Origin: Acetobacteraceae bacterium
GTDB taxonomy: Bacteria > Pseudomonadota > Alphaproteobacteria > Acetobacterales > Acetobacteraceae
Length of the DNA: 34,184 bases
Assembly (NCBI GenBank): GCA_031291795.1
Contig: JARLIJ010000295.1
Span: forward strand, 1 to 34,184
Direction of reading: 5' to 3'
Position numbers and translations under genes: made by a program. Under the pieces are notes generated by a model. It did no database searches and was not told the DNA's origin. It saw only the letters and a program-made list of their open reading frames with translations. Below are positions 1-10,144 of this stretch, one piece after another. Position 1 is the stretch's first letter. The number at the start of each line of letters is the position of its first letter.

Positions 1-1419
1 GTCGCCATCGAGGTCGAGGGCCGGACCGTCTGGGTGCGGCCATGGCTGCATGTCCTGGAAGGCGTCGGCGGCGGCGCGGTGCCGATCCTGCTGCTCGACA
101 CCGACATCAGCGAGAACGATCCGGCCGATCGCGGCATCACCGGCCGGCTCTACGGCGACGGCGTCGCGCTACGCCTGAGGCAGGAGATCGTGCTGGGGAT
201 CGGCGGAGAGCGGATGGTCCGCGCCCTGGGGTTCGAGATCGCCACGTACCACCTCAATGAAGGCCATGCCGCGCTGCTGACCCTGTCGCTCCTGCGGCGG
301 CATGTCCAGACGACCGGCGTGGAGGGCGGCTTGCCGTACGACGTGGAGCTTGTGCGGGAACGCTGCGTGTTCACCACCCACACGCCGGTGGAGGCCGGGC
401 ATGACCGGTTCGACTACGCGCTGGTCTCCCGCCTGCTGGGCGATTTCATCGAGCCGGCCGCGCTGCGCCGGCTGGCCGGCGATGACGTGCTGAACATGAC
501 GCGCCTGGCGCTCAATCTCAGTTCCTGGGTCAACGGTGTGGCGGAGCGGCATCAAGAGACCGCCGCGCGCATGTTCCCCGGCTATCCGATCCGTGCGGTC
601 ACCAACGGCGTGCATCCGGCGACCTGGACGCATCCGGCCTTCGCCCGGCTTTACACCCAACTCGTCCCGCACTGGTCGCACGAGCCCGAACTGCTCGGAC
701 GTGCCGACCAGATCCCGGATGCGGACATCCAGGCGGCGCATGCCCAGGCCAAGGCGGAGCTGCTGGCGGTGATCCGCGAGACGGGCGGGCAGATGTTCGA
801 TCCGACGCTGCCGGTGATCGCCTTCGCGCGGCGCATGACCGGCTACAAGCGCGCCCATCTCCTGCTGGAGGACCCGGACCGGCTGGCCGCCATCGCCCGC
901 CAGCGACCGTTCCAGGTGGTGTTCGCCGGCAAGGCCCATCCGCACGACGAGCCGGGCAGGGCGCTGATCGCGCAACTGCTCGCCGACATCCAGCGGCTGC
1001 GCGGCGTGGTGTCGATCGCGTTCCTGCCCGGCTACGACTTCGCGCTGGCCCGCAAGCTGGTGGCCGGTGCCGATCTCTGGCTGAACACGCCGCAGCCGCC
1101 GATGGAGGCCTCCGGCACCAGCGGCATGAAGGCGGCGATGAACGGGGTCCCGAGCCTGAGCGTGCTGGATGGGTGGTGGGTGGAGGGGTGCATCGAGGGC
1201 GTCACCGGCTGGGCCATCGGGGTCGAGGGCGATGCGCCGGAAAGCCACGGGGAGGCGCTGCTCGACAAGCTGGAACACGTCGTGCTGCCGCTGTTCCATG
1301 ACGACAAGGCGGGATGGACGCGGGTGATGAAGGGCGCCATCAGCAAGGTCGGGGCGGTGTTCACGTCCCATCGCATGATGCGCCGCTATGCCGCGGAGGC
1401 GTATCTCAGCCGCGGTTGA
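1..1419 (+). CDS. glgP: alpha-glucan (glycogen/maltodextrin) phosphorylase, 5'-truncated by window edge
   Basis: Frame 1 is open from base 1 ([21 protein letters not shown]...). Phosphorylase PLP-site-like motif [25 protein letters not shown], plus [19 protein letters not shown] and [14 protein letters not shown]. Stop TGA at 1417-1419. Confidence 0.9.
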   Translation, partial: VAIEVEGRTVWVRPWLHVLEGVGGGAVPILLLDTDISENDPADRGITGRLYGDGVALRLRQEIVLGIGGERMVRALGFEIATYHLNEGHAALLTLSLLRRHVQTTGVEGGLPYDVELVRERCVFTTHTPVEAGHDRFDYALVSRLLGDFIEPAALRRLAGDDVLNMTRLALNLSSWVNGVAERHQETAARMFPGYPIRAVTNGVHPATWTHPAFARLYTQLVPHWSHEPELLGRADQIPDADIQAAHAQAKAELLAVIRETGGQMFDPTLPVIAFARRMTGYKRAHLLLEDPDRLAAIARQRPFQVVFAGKAHPHDEPGRALIAQLLADIQRLRGVVSIAFLPGYDFALARKLVAGADLWLNTPQPPMEASGTSGMKAAMNGVPSLSVLDGWWVEGCIEGVTGWAIGVEGDAPESHGEALLDKLEHVVLPLFHDDKAGWTRVMKGAISKVGAVFTSHRMMRRYAAEAYLSRG

Positions 1420-1516
1420 GTGGCGCCGGCAGGTCGTTCGGCCACCCAGGCATGCAGCGGGGGGAACTGGACGTTGGCCGTGCGAGGCGCTACGCGGCAG
1501 GTTGGAGGTGCCCAGC

Positions 1517-3370
1517 ATGCCCACTTACCGCTCGCGAACGACCACTCATGGCCGCAACATGGCCGGCCCCCGTGGCTTGTGCCGCGCCACCGGCATGAAG
1601 GACGGCGATTTCGGCAAGCCGATCATCGCGATTGCCAACTCGTTCACCCAGTTCGTGCCCGGCCATGTCCATCTGAAGGACCTCGGCCAGCTGGTCGCGC
1701 GGGAGATCGAGGCAGCCGGCGGCGTCGCCAAGGAATTCAACACCATCGCGGTCGATGACGGTATCGCCATGGGCCATGGCGGCATGCTGTACAGCCTGCC
1801 GTCGCGCGAGCTGATCGCCGACAGCGTCGAGTACATGGTCAACGCGCATTGCGCCGACGCGCTGGTCTGCATCTCCAACTGCGACAAGATCACGCCCGGC
1901 ATGCTGATGGCGTCGCTCCGCCTCAACATCCCGACGGTGTTCGTCTCGGGTGGCCCGATGGAGGCCGGCAAGGTCGTGCATCGCGGTGCCAAGCGTGCGG
2001 TTGACCTGATCGACGCCATGGTGGCCGCCGCCGACGAAACCATGACCGACGCCGAGGTGCAGGTCATCGAGCGTTCTGCCTGTCCGACCTGCGGGTCGTG
2101 TTCCGGCATGTTCACCGCCAATTCGATGAACTGCCTGACCGAGGCACTGGGCCTCGCACTCCCCGGCAACGGCACGGTGGTGGCGACCCATTTCGACCGG
2201 AAGGGCCTGTTCCTCGAGGCCGGCCGCCTGATCGTCGACATCGCCCGCCGGCATTACGAGCAGGACGATTTCTCCGTGCTGCCGCGGTCCGTCGCCGGTT
2301 TCGGGGCGTTCGAGAACGCCATGACGCTGGACATCGCGATGGGCGGCTCGACCAACACCGTGCTGCACCTGCTCGCCGCAGCGCATGAGGCGGAGCTGGA
2401 CTTCACCATGCGCGACATCGATCGGCTGTCGCGCCGGGTGCCGGTGCTGTGCAAGGTCGCACCCTCGGTCGCCAACGTGCATGTCGAGGACGTACACCGT
2501 GCGGGCGGCATCATGGCCATCCTGGGCGAGCTCGACCGCGCCGGGCTGATCCACAAGGAGACCTCCACCGTTCATACCGCGACGCTGGGAGAGGCGCTGG
2601 CGCGCTGGGACGTGAAGCGGACCGAGAGCCGGTCGGTGCAGGAATTCTTCCGCGCCGCCCCCGGCGGGATCCCGACAACCGAGGCGTTCAGCCAGTCGGA
2701 GCGCTGGGACGACCTGGACCTGGACCGCGAGAAGGGTGTGATCCACGACGTGGCGCACGCGTTCTCCCGCGATGGCGGCTTGGCGGTGCTGTACGGCAAC
2801 CTGGCCGAGGACGGCTGCATCGTGAAGACCGCCGGTGTCGACGCCAGCATCCTGAGCTTCGCCGGCCCGGCGCGCATCTTCGAGAGCCAGGACGACGCGG
2901 TGGACGGCATCCTGGGCGGCAAGATCGCCGCGGGCGACATCGTGCTGATCCGCTACGAGGGCCCGAAGGGCGGCCCCGGCATGCAGGAAATGCTCTACCC
3001 GACCAGCTACCTGAAGTCGAAGGGGTTGGGGAAGGTCTGCGCCCTGGTCACCGACGGGCGGTTCTCCGGCGGGTCGTCGGGCCTGTCGATCGGGCATCTG
3101 TCGCCCGAAGCGGCCGAGGGCGGGCTGATCGGCCTGGTGGAGGACGGCGACCGGATCGAGATCGACATCGTCAACCGCTCCATCCGGCTGGCCGTCGCGG
3201 ACGACGTGCTGGCGGCACGGCGCACCGCCATGGAACAGCGTGGCGACAAGGCGTGGCAGCCGGTGGCGCGCGACCGCGTGGTCTCGGCGGCGTTGAAGGC
3301 TTATGCCGCCCTTACCACCAGCGCGGCCCGCGGAGCGGTGCGCGACGTCGACCAACGGTCGCGCCGATAG
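1517..3370 (+). CDS. ilvD: dihydroxy-acid dehydratase
   Basis: [103 protein letters not shown] at 1517 follows GGAGGTG. Confidence 0.97.
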   Translation: MPTYRSRTTTHGRNMAGPRGLCRATGMKDGDFGKPIIAIANSFTQFVPGHVHLKDLGQLVAREIEAAGGVAKEFNTIAVDDGIAMGHGGMLYSLPSRELIADSVEYMVNAHCADALVCISNCDKITPGMLMASLRLNIPTVFVSGGPMEAGKVVHRGAKRAVDLIDAMVAAADETMTDAEVQVIERSACPTCGSCSGMFTANSMNCLTEALGLALPGNGTVVATHFDRKGLFLEAGRLIVDIARRHYEQDDFSVLPRSVAGFGAFENAMTLDIAMGGSTNTVLHLLAAAHEAELDFTMRDIDRLSRRVPVLCKVAPSVANVHVEDVHRAGGIMAILGELDRAGLIHKETSTVHTATLGEALARWDVKRTESRSVQEFFRAAPGGIPTTEAFSQSERWDDLDLDREKGVIHDVAHAFSRDGGLAVLYGNLAEDGCIVKTAGVDASILSFAGPARIFESQDDAVDGILGGKIAAGDIVLIRYEGPKGGPGMQEMLYPTSYLKSKGLGKVCALVTDGRFSGGSSGLSIGHLSPEAAEGGLIGLVEDGDRIEIDIVNRSIRLAVADDVLAARRTAMEQRGDKAWQPVARDRVVSAALKAYAALTTSAARGAVRDVDQRSRR

Positions 3371-4331
3371 GGCCGGGACGCCGATCCTGAAGCATTTCGA
3401 CGGGGAGCGGTTCTTCAATCCGCACGCTCCCGGCGGCAAGACGGCAGACGACCTCCGGCGCTGGCGGCGCGAGCGTGTCAAACTGGTCTGGCCGAAGCGG
3501 GTCGTCGATCCGCTGATGCCGCCGCCGGTCCGGGTCGCGCCCGACCGGATCGCCGTGACGTTCATCGGCCACTCGTCCTTCCTGGTGCAGGTCGGCGGGA
3601 TCGCGGTGCTGCTGGACCCGATCTGGTCCGCACGCTGCAGCCCCTTGCAGTTCGCCGGGCCGCGCCGGGTGCGGCCACCGGGGCAGAAGCTGGAGGCGCT
3701 GCCGGACGTCGACCTGCTGCTGGTTTCGCACAACCATTACGACCACATGGATCTGGGGACGCTGCGTCGCGTGCAGCGGCGCTGGCATCCGCCGGTCGCG
3801 ACCGGCCTTGGCAATGCCCGCCACCTCGCCAAGGCGGGCATCCGGACGGCCGTCGAGCTCGACTGGTGGGACACAACGGAGATTGCAGGCGCGCGGGTGA
3901 CCTACGTGCCGGCACAGCATTTCTCGGCGCGGACGCTGTATGACCGGAACCGCTGCCTGTGGGGCGGCTTCGTCGTGGAGGCGGGCGGGGCGGCGGTGTA
4001 CTTCGCCGGCGATTCCGGCTACTGCCCGCATTTCGCCGAAATCGGGCGGCGGTTCCCGAACATTGACGTCGCCCTGCTGCCGATCGGGGCCTACGAGCCA
4101 CGCTGGTTCATGCGCCAGCAGCACGTGAACCCGGAGGAAGCGGTGCAGGCGCATCTCGACCTGCAGCCGCGCCGCAGCATCGGCATGCATTTCGGAACGT
4201 TCCAGCTGACCGACGAGGCGATCGATGCGCCGGTGCTGGCGCTCCGCGAAGCCCGCGCGCAAGCGGGCATTCCGGAGGCCGATTTCGACGTGATGGCGTT
4301 CGGGGAGACGCGGGACTACCCGACCGGCTGA
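3303..4331 (+). CDS. MBL-fold metallohydrolase (UlaG/NAPE-PLD-like)
   Basis: [25 protein letters not shown] and metallo-beta-lactamase motif SHNHYDHMD, later FAGDSGY and [10 protein letters not shown]. The start is uncertain because this ATG lies inside the 3' end of ilvD. Confidence 0.85.
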   Translation: MPPLPPARPAERCATSTNGRADRAGTPILKHFDGERFFNPHAPGGKTADDLRRWRRERVKLVWPKRVVDPLMPPPVRVAPDRIAVTFIGHSSFLVQVGGIAVLLDPIWSARCSPLQFAGPRRVRPPGQKLEALPDVDLLLVSHNHYDHMDLGTLRRVQRRWHPPVATGLGNARHLAKAGIRTAVELDWWDTTEIAGARVTYVPAQHFSARTLYDRNRCLWGGFVVEAGGAAVYFAGDSGYCPHFAEIGRRFPNIDVALLPIGAYEPRWFMRQQHVNPEEAVQAHLDLQPRRSIGMHFGTFQLTDEAIDAPVLALREARAQAGIPEADFDVMAFGETRDYPTG

Positions 4332-4334
4332 GCC

Positions 4335-4460
4335 TTACCGGTCGCCGTGGTGGTGCCAGCCCCAGCCCCAACCGTGATGCCCTGGCTCCTCGATCACGCA
4401 GCCGGAGAGCATCGTTGTCGCGAACAGCAGACCGACAAGAAGCAACAGCGAACGAGGCAT
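4335..4460 (-). CDS. small lipoprotein with His/Trp-rich tail (41 aa)
   Basis: MPRSLLLLVGLLFATTMLSGCVIEEPGHHGWGWGWHHHGDR: hydrophobic signal, lipobox LSGC, purine-rich AAGGGG upstream of ATG at 4460. Confidence 0.6.
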   Translation of the reverse strand: MPRSLLLLVGLLFATTMLSGCVIEEPGHHGWGWGWHHHGDR

Positions 4461-4842
4461 CGGTGTAATCCCCTTTTCCCGGGGCAACCGCCCCGCAATG
4501 GAAGTGAGCTTCGTCTTCGAAGCGGGCAAAAGCAGGGCACGAGGTTGGCGGATTGATGGCATCATTGACTGCCGATCATCTTTGCGTGTTTTGATCCGTT
4601 GTTTCATTTTGACATATCGACTCCGTAATAAGAACGCGGCTTTCCCCCTGGGCGGTCGAAGCGTTGCCGCTGCGTGTGCGTGGCGGCGGATGGCGCATCG
4701 GCGCGATGCGCGCCATGGGTGCGCGGCGGCGCGTCCGCAGGTCGCCGCACGGCATTGCCCCAAGCGACCCAGGCCAGCGCGTCCCGGTGGTCGGCCATAC
4801 CGGTAGAATCCATTACGCTGCGCGGCATGGAGGACAACCACA

Positions 4843-6327
4843 ATGACCCGCTACATCGGCGCTATCGACCAGGGCACGACGTCCAGCCGCTTCATCGTAT
4901 TTGACCGCGCCGGCGAGATCGTCGCCCTGGCGCAGCGCGAGCATCGGCAGATCTACCCGCAACCCGGCTGGGTGGAGCACGACCCGATCGAGATCCGCTC
5001 CAATACCCGCCAGGTCATCGCGGAGGCGCTGCACGGCGCCGGTCTTACGGCCCAGGACCTCGCCGCGGTCGGCATCACGAACCAGCGGGAGACCACGGTG
5101 CTGTGGGACCGCGCCACCGGCGAGCCGGTGCACAATGCCGTGGTCTGGCAGGACACGCGGGTCGATTCGCTGGTCGCAGCCTATGCACGTGACGGCGGCC
5201 AGGACCGATTCCGCGCCCAGACCGGCCTGCCGCTCGCCAGCTACTTCTCGGCGCTGAAGCTGCGCTGGTTGCTGGACACCATCCCCGGCGTCCGGCGGCG
5301 CGCCGAGCGCGGTGAGCTGATGTTCGGGACGATCGATACGTGGATCCTGTGGGATCTCGCCGGCCTGCACGTCACCGACGTAACGAACGCCAGCCGCACT
5401 CAGCTGATGAACCTGGCGACCCTGGCGTGGGACGAGTCGCTGCTCGACGCGTTCACCATCCCGCGGGAGGTGCTGCCGCAAATCGTCCCGTCCTCCTCTG
5501 TCCTGGGTGTCGCCGGTGCGCCGCTGGCCAACGTCCCGATTGCCGGCATCCTCGGCGACCAGCAGGCCGCGCTGCTCGGGCAGGCCTGCTGCGAGGCGGG
5601 TGAGGCCAAGAACACCTACGGCACCGGCTGTTTTTTGCTCCTGAACACCGGCACCACGCCGATGCAGTCGCGCCACGGCCTGGTCACCACCGTGGCCGCC
5701 AAGCTGGGCGACGCGCCGGCGACCTACGCGCTGGAAGGCTCCATCGCCATCACCGGCGCCCTGGTGCAATGGCTGCGCGACAACCTTGGCCTGATCCGGT
5801 CGAGCGCCGAGGTCGAGACGCTCGCCGCGACCGTCCCGGACAACGGCGACGTCTACTTCGTGCCGGCGTTCTCCGGCCTGTATGCGCCGCACTGGCGGGC
5901 CGATGCGCGCGGCGTGATCGCCGGCCTGACCCGCTTTGCGACCGCCGGCCACATCGCCCGCGCGACGCTGGAGGCGACCGCCTACCAGACCATGGACGTT
6001 GTCCGCGCGATGGAACAGGACGCCGGAATGCCGCTCCGCACGCTGCGGGTGGACGGCGGCATGGTCCTCAACGAGACCCTGATGCAGTTTCAGGCCGACA
6101 TCCTCGGCGTCCCCATCGTCCGGCCGCGCTGCGTCGAGACCACCGCGCTCGGCGCCGCCTACGCAGCCGGCCTTGCGGTCGGCTACTGGCGCGACCTGGA
6201 CGATGTGCGCCGCAACTGGGCGGTGGCGCGGACCTGGACGCCGGCAATGTCGGAGGTACGGCGCACGGAGCTTGCCGGCGCCTGGCAAAAAGCGGTCGAG
6301 CGGTCCTTCGGCTGGACTACGTCGTAA
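4843..6327 (+). CDS. glpK: glycerol kinase
   Basis: [106 protein letters not shown] upstream. Confidence 0.97.
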   Translation: MTRYIGAIDQGTTSSRFIVFDRAGEIVALAQREHRQIYPQPGWVEHDPIEIRSNTRQVIAEALHGAGLTAQDLAAVGITNQRETTVLWDRATGEPVHNAVVWQDTRVDSLVAAYARDGGQDRFRAQTGLPLASYFSALKLRWLLDTIPGVRRRAERGELMFGTIDTWILWDLAGLHVTDVTNASRTQLMNLATLAWDESLLDAFTIPREVLPQIVPSSSVLGVAGAPLANVPIAGILGDQQAALLGQACCEAGEAKNTYGTGCFLLLNTGTTPMQSRHGLVTTVAAKLGDAPATYALEGSIAITGALVQWLRDNLGLIRSSAEVETLAATVPDNGDVYFVPAFSGLYAPHWRADARGVIAGLTRFATAGHIARATLEATAYQTMDVVRAMEQDAGMPLRTLRVDGGMVLNETLMQFQADILGVPIVRPRCVETTALGAAYAAGLAVGYWRDLDDVRRNWAVARTWTPAMSEVRRTELAGAWQKAVERSFGWTTS

Positions 6328-7081
6328 TCGAGAACCCGCCATCCACCGGAATCGCCGCGCCGGTCACGAAGTCGGACGCCGGACTGGCGAGGAATGCCGC
6401 GATGCCGGCCATGTCGTGCGGCACGCCCCAGCGCCCGGCCGGGGTGCGCTTCTCCACGCTGGCATGCAGCTCCGACACCTGCTCGCGCGCGCGCTTCGTC
6501 AGGTCGGTGTCGATCCATCCCGGCAGCACCGAATTGACCTGGATGTTGTCCTTCGCCCAGGCGGTGGCGAGCGCGCGGCTCATCTGCACGATGCCGCCTT
6601 TGCTGGAGGCATACGGTGCCGCGTAGGGCGCCCCGAACAGCGACATCATCGAGCCGATGTTGATCATCTTGCCGCTGCCCGCCTGCTTCATTGCCGGATA
6701 GGCCGCCTGCGAGCAGAGGAACGCGCTGGTCAGGTTGGTGTCGAGGACGTAGTGCCACTCTTCCTCGGTGTAGTCCTGCGGCATCTTGCGGATCGAGGTG
6801 CCGGCGTTGTTCACCAGGATATCGAGCCGGCCGAACTTCGCCACGGTCTCGGCGACCAGCTTCACGCATTCGGCTTTCTGCGTCACGTCGGCGGCGATGA
6901 ACGCGGCTTGCACACCCAGTGCGCGCAGGATCTCCAGCGCGGCGGTGGCCTTGTCCGCGTTGCGGCCGACGATGACGATGTTGGCGCCGCACGAGGCGAT
7001 GCCCTCCGCCATGCCCAGGCCGATGCCGCCGTTGCCGCCGGTGACGACAGCCACTTTACCGGTGAGATCGAACAGGTTCAT
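6317..7081 (-). CDS. SDR-family NAD(P)-dependent oxidoreductase
   Basis: [29 protein letters not shown] (TGxxxGIG), NNAG, YxxxK (YASSKGGI), C-terminal [10 protein letters not shown]. Confidence 0.93.
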   Translation of the reverse strand: MNLFDLTGKVAVVTGGNGGIGLGMAEGIASCGANIVIVGRNADKATAALEILRALGVQAAFIAADVTQKAECVKLVAETVAKFGRLDILVNNAGTSIRKMPQDYTEEEWHYVLDTNLTSAFLCSQAAYPAMKQAGSGKMINIGSMMSLFGAPYAAPYASSKGGIVQMSRALATAWAKDNIQVNSVLPGWIDTDLTKRAREQVSELHASVEKRTPAGRWGVPHDMAGIAAFLASPASDFVTGAAIPVDGGFSITT

Positions 7082-7248
7082 GGGACGCCCCGCGTTGTGG
7101 AATGGTCGAGGCGGCGGACTGTGCGGCAGCACGCGGTGCAGGTCAAAAGGGGGCGTGGCTCGCTGGAGCGGTTGCAGGCTGACCGGAAAATCGTCATGGC
7201 CGGACTCATCCCCCCGCGCACCAGGATAAAGTGGCACCCCAGACCGTT

Positions 7249-7275
7249 CTCCCTCTCCCTCAAGGGGAGAGGGAG
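7249..7275. repeat. perfect 11-bp stem-loop CTCCCTCTCCC-tcaag-GGGAGAGGGAG
   Basis: Direct reading of an inverted repeat between the EF-G-like 3' end and the SDR start. Confidence 0.8.
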
Positions 7276-7307
7276 CATTTTGTAGCCACCCCCTCTCACC
7301 TGGACGA

Positions 7308-9281
7308 CTACGCGGCTCCTTTCCTGACTTCACCGCCGCGGGATTCGGCGAGGTGATCGAACCGCCGGCGATATGTGCCGAGGCCCAGCGTCTGCGACCG
7401 CAGCTCGATGATCAGGTCGTGCAGTTCCGCCTCAGGCACCAGCGCCTCGACCTCGTCCCATCCCGACCACCCCGATTTCTCGGCAAAGCCCAGGATCTGC
7501 CCGCGCCGTCCCGTCAGCAGCCGCTGCGCACGGGCGGTGAAATCGTTCGGCACGCTGATCGTCACGCGGTCCACCGGCTCCAGCAGCACCGGGTCGGCCT
7601 TCGCCAGGCCTTCCTTCATGGCCTGGCTCGTTGCGGTCTTGAACGCCATGTCGGAGCTGTCGACCGAGTGGAAGCCGCCATCGACCAGTGTCACGGAGAT
7701 GTCCACCACGGGAAAGCCGAACGGACCTTTTGCAGCAGCTTCCTCCGCTGCCTCGCCCACCGCCGGGATGAAGTTGCGCGGCACGGAGCCGCCCACGACC
7801 TTGTCGATGAACATGAACCCGGCGCCACGCTCGCGCGGGGCAATATCGATCTTCACGTCGGCAAACTGGCCATGCCCGCCGGTCTGGCGCTTGAGCCTGC
7901 CATGTTCGTGCACCGCCTGCCGGATCGTCTCCTTGTAGGCCACCTGCGGCTTGCGGCTCACCACCTTCAGCCCGAAGTTCTTTGCCAAATGCTCGACCGT
8001 TGCCAGCAGGTGCATCTCGCCCTGGCCGTGCAGCACGGTCTCGCCAGTGTCCGCATCATGCACGATGACCAGCGACGGATCTTCCTCGGCCAGCTTCTGC
8101 AGGCTGCTGGACAGCTTGACCGCATCCTTGTGGTCGGTCGTCGAGATCGCCAGCGAATAGACTGGCGGCGGCGCTTCGGGGAACGGCAGCGATTCGGGCG
8201 TCGCACCGGGTGACAGCGTGGCGCCGGTCGCGACCCCGTCGAGCCGCCCAAGTGCCACGATTTCACCGGTTTGGGCCTCGACCGCCTTGGCCGCTTCACC
8301 GGACGGGAACCGGTAGATCCCGCCCAGCCGTGTGCCGCCCAGCACGACACCGTCCTTGATCGGGCCGCGCCAGATGCGGGCATAGGACAGCTTGCCGGTA
8401 TGGCCCGCATAGAAGGTCTTGAAGACCTGCGCCAGCGGCGGCCCTTCGGCGTCGATTGCCCGGCGATCCGCCGTCTCGATCGCCTCGGGCGTGTCGTGGC
8501 GGAGCGCCTTCCAGAGCCGTTGCACACCACCGGCGTTCTCGGCAGAGCCCAGCAGGACCTCGACCACCGACCCGGCCAGCAGGTCCTTGCGCATGTCGCG
8601 GTACAGCTCGGCGGGGGTCGGCTTGACGTCTTCCAGTACTTTTTCCAGCAGGGCGTCGTCGTGGTCGGCCAGGACCTCAACCAGCTTGCCGAGGGCGTCC
8701 TGTTCCTCGAGCAGCATGGCGGGCGGGATCTGCATCAGTTCGGACGGCTGGCCGCGGCGGTAGCGGTAGGCGCGCTCGCTCATCAGGTCGACATAGCCGG
8801 TGACCGCGCCGCCTTCGACGATCGGCACCTGGCGCAGGACGAGCGGCGACCCGGCATAGGCCTGGAGTGCGGCAAGCGTGTCGCCCACGCTGCCGTCCAG
8901 CGTGTCGATCTTGTTGATGAAGAGCAGATGGGGAATACCCTCGTCGGTCAGCCGCTTCAGCAGCGGCGCGACCGTCAGGACCCGTGCGGGCGTCGGCTCG
9001 CACACCACCACGGCGATATCGGCGACGGCCAGTGAGGCGCGGACCTCATGGGCGAATTCGATGGAGCCCGGACAGTCCAGGATCGCCCAGGGGTCGCCCA
9101 GGAATGTGCAATGCCCTATGCGGGTCTCGGTGGTCATCGGGCGGTTGCGCGGGTCGACCGGGCGCTTCACGGGCGCACCGGCGGCCTCCATCAAAGCCTC
9201 GAACAGCGTCGACTTGCCGCTGCTGTACGGGCCCACCAGAGCCACCGAGCGGGGACTTCTGCCGTTTTCCGTTCCTGTCAT
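7308..9281 (-). CDS. elongation factor G-like GTPase (FusA2-type paralogue)
   Basis: MTGTENGRSPRSVALVGPYSSGKSTLFEALMEAAG (atypical P-loop versus EF-G AHIDAGKTT), ILDCPGS (G3), FINKID (G4), full EF-G C-terminal domains (GHGQFADVKIDIAPRERGAGF, YRRRFDHLAES). Strong AAGGAGG before ATG. Confidence 0.9.
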   Translation of the reverse strand: MTGTENGRSPRSVALVGPYSSGKSTLFEALMEAAGAPVKRPVDPRNRPMTTETRIGHCTFLGDPWAILDCPGSIEFAHEVRASLAVADIAVVVCEPTPARVLTVAPLLKRLTDEGIPHLLFINKIDTLDGSVGDTLAALQAYAGSPLVLRQVPIVEGGAVTGYVDLMSERAYRYRRGQPSELMQIPPAMLLEEQDALGKLVEVLADHDDALLEKVLEDVKPTPAELYRDMRKDLLAGSVVEVLLGSAENAGGVQRLWKALRHDTPEAIETADRRAIDAEGPPLAQVFKTFYAGHTGKLSYARIWRGPIKDGVVLGGTRLGGIYRFPSGEAAKAVEAQTGEIVALGRLDGVATGATLSPGATPESLPFPEAPPPVYSLAISTTDHKDAVKLSSSLQKLAEEDPSLVIVHDADTGETVLHGQGEMHLLATVEHLAKNFGLKVVSRKPQVAYKETIRQAVHEHGRLKRQTGGHGQFADVKIDIAPRERGAGFMFIDKVVGGSVPRNFIPAVGEAAEEAAAKGPFGFPVVDISVTLVDGGFHSVDSSDMAFKTATSQAMKEGLAKADPVLLEPVDRVTISVPNDFTARAQRLLTGRRGQILGFAEKSGWSGWDEVEALVPEAELHDLIIELRSQTLGLGTYRRRFDHLAESRGGEVRKGAA

Positions 9282-9406
9282 GGCCGCACCTCCTTCTTTT
9301 TCGAAGGAGCCTGCTGGGCCCGGAGCCCGGCGGGCACCTCGTCAAACGATGTTAGCGGAGAATCGGCGACAGGCGAGTCTTTCGATCAAAAGGACAGGGG
9401 TTGTGC

Positions 9407-9913
9407 CTATTCTTCGTCATCCTCCCCGGTTGCCGCAATTGCGGCGCAATGGGTGTTCAACTTGGCCAGAGCTTTGTTGAGCGACACCCATTCGGCGCGG
9501 CTGAGCCCGTCGGCCAGCGTCGCCTCCAACGCGAGCGCCTCCGGCACGACCTGGGCATGGAGCGCCGCGCCCTTGCGGGTCAGGCGCAGCAGGCGCCCGC
9601 GCCCGTCCGACGGGTCCTGGCTTTGCCGGAGCAATCCGCGCGAGACCAGGCTGGCGGAGGCACGACTGACCTTGACCTTGTCCATTGCCGTCCACTCTCC
9701 CGCTGCGCTGGGCGACAGCGTCTGGAAGCGGCCGACGACTGCCAACACACGCCATTCCGGGATCGTCAGTCCGAAATTCTCTGCGTAGTTTCGTGTGAAC
9801 AATCGTGAGACGTGGGCGGACGCGACGGCCAGCCTGTATGGCAGGAAATCCTCCAACTGGAATGCATCCGCGGCCGTGTCCGGCAGGGCGGTTTCTTTGG
9901 CCCTTGTTTTCAT
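9407..9913 (-). CDS. MarR-family transcriptional regulator
   Basis: LTIPEWRVLAVVGRFQTLSPSAAGEWTAMDKVKVSRASASLVSRGLLRQSQDPSDGRGRLLRLTRKG: MarR winged helix with the DxRxR-like wing. Confidence 0.92.
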   Translation of the reverse strand: MKTRAKETALPDTAADAFQLEDFLPYRLAVASAHVSRLFTRNYAENFGLTIPEWRVLAVVGRFQTLSPSAAGEWTAMDKVKVSRASASLVSRGLLRQSQDPSDGRGRLLRLTRKGAALHAQVVPEALALEATLADGLSRAEWVSLNKALAKLNTHCAAIAATGEDDEE

Positions 9914-9926
9914 TCAGAACTATCTC

Positions 9927-9969
9927 CCCTCGGCAGTCCCCCCATATATCGCCTATATTCCCCCGAGGG
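9927..9969. promoter_or_regulatory. candidate operator: nested inverted repeats upstream of marR
   Basis: CCCTCGG (9927-9933)/CCGAGGG (9963-9969) enclosing ATATA (9944-9948)/TATAT (9954-9958), in the divergent marR/C69-peptidase intergenic region. Confidence 0.35.
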
Positions 9970-10144
9970 AACGGCTCTCTTGCGAGGGCGTTGCCGGGGA
10001 GGTTGCGGGTGCCGTTCTTGGGCAAGATCGTTTCTTGTCGTTCCATACAATCAAAGTATGGCGAGGGATCGCAAATGTGCGGCAGTTGCGTTTGTGCGGC
10101 TGGCCGGTACACTGAAGCGCGCCGACTTTCCGGATGAACGCTGC

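Noticed and set aside
1490-3733. 747-aa minus-strand ORF opposite ilvD
   Set aside because: Antisense shadow ORF in GC-rich DNA; low-complexity R/H/G/Q-rich translation with no domain, opposite a clear ilvD.
4693-4711. GCGCATCG-gcg-CGATGCGC hairpin upstream of glpK
   Set aside because: Short and GC-rich, expected by chance in this composition; no regulatory context identified.
4813-6342. 509-aa minus-strand ORF opposite glpK
   Set aside because: Shadow of glpK; no family features.
7249-7275. Stem-loop considered as a Rho-independent terminator of the EF-G-like gene
   Set aside because: On the minus strand the stem is not followed by a T-run. CTCCCTCTCCC/GGGAGAGGGAG hairpins are common intergenic repeats, so it is listed only as a repeat.
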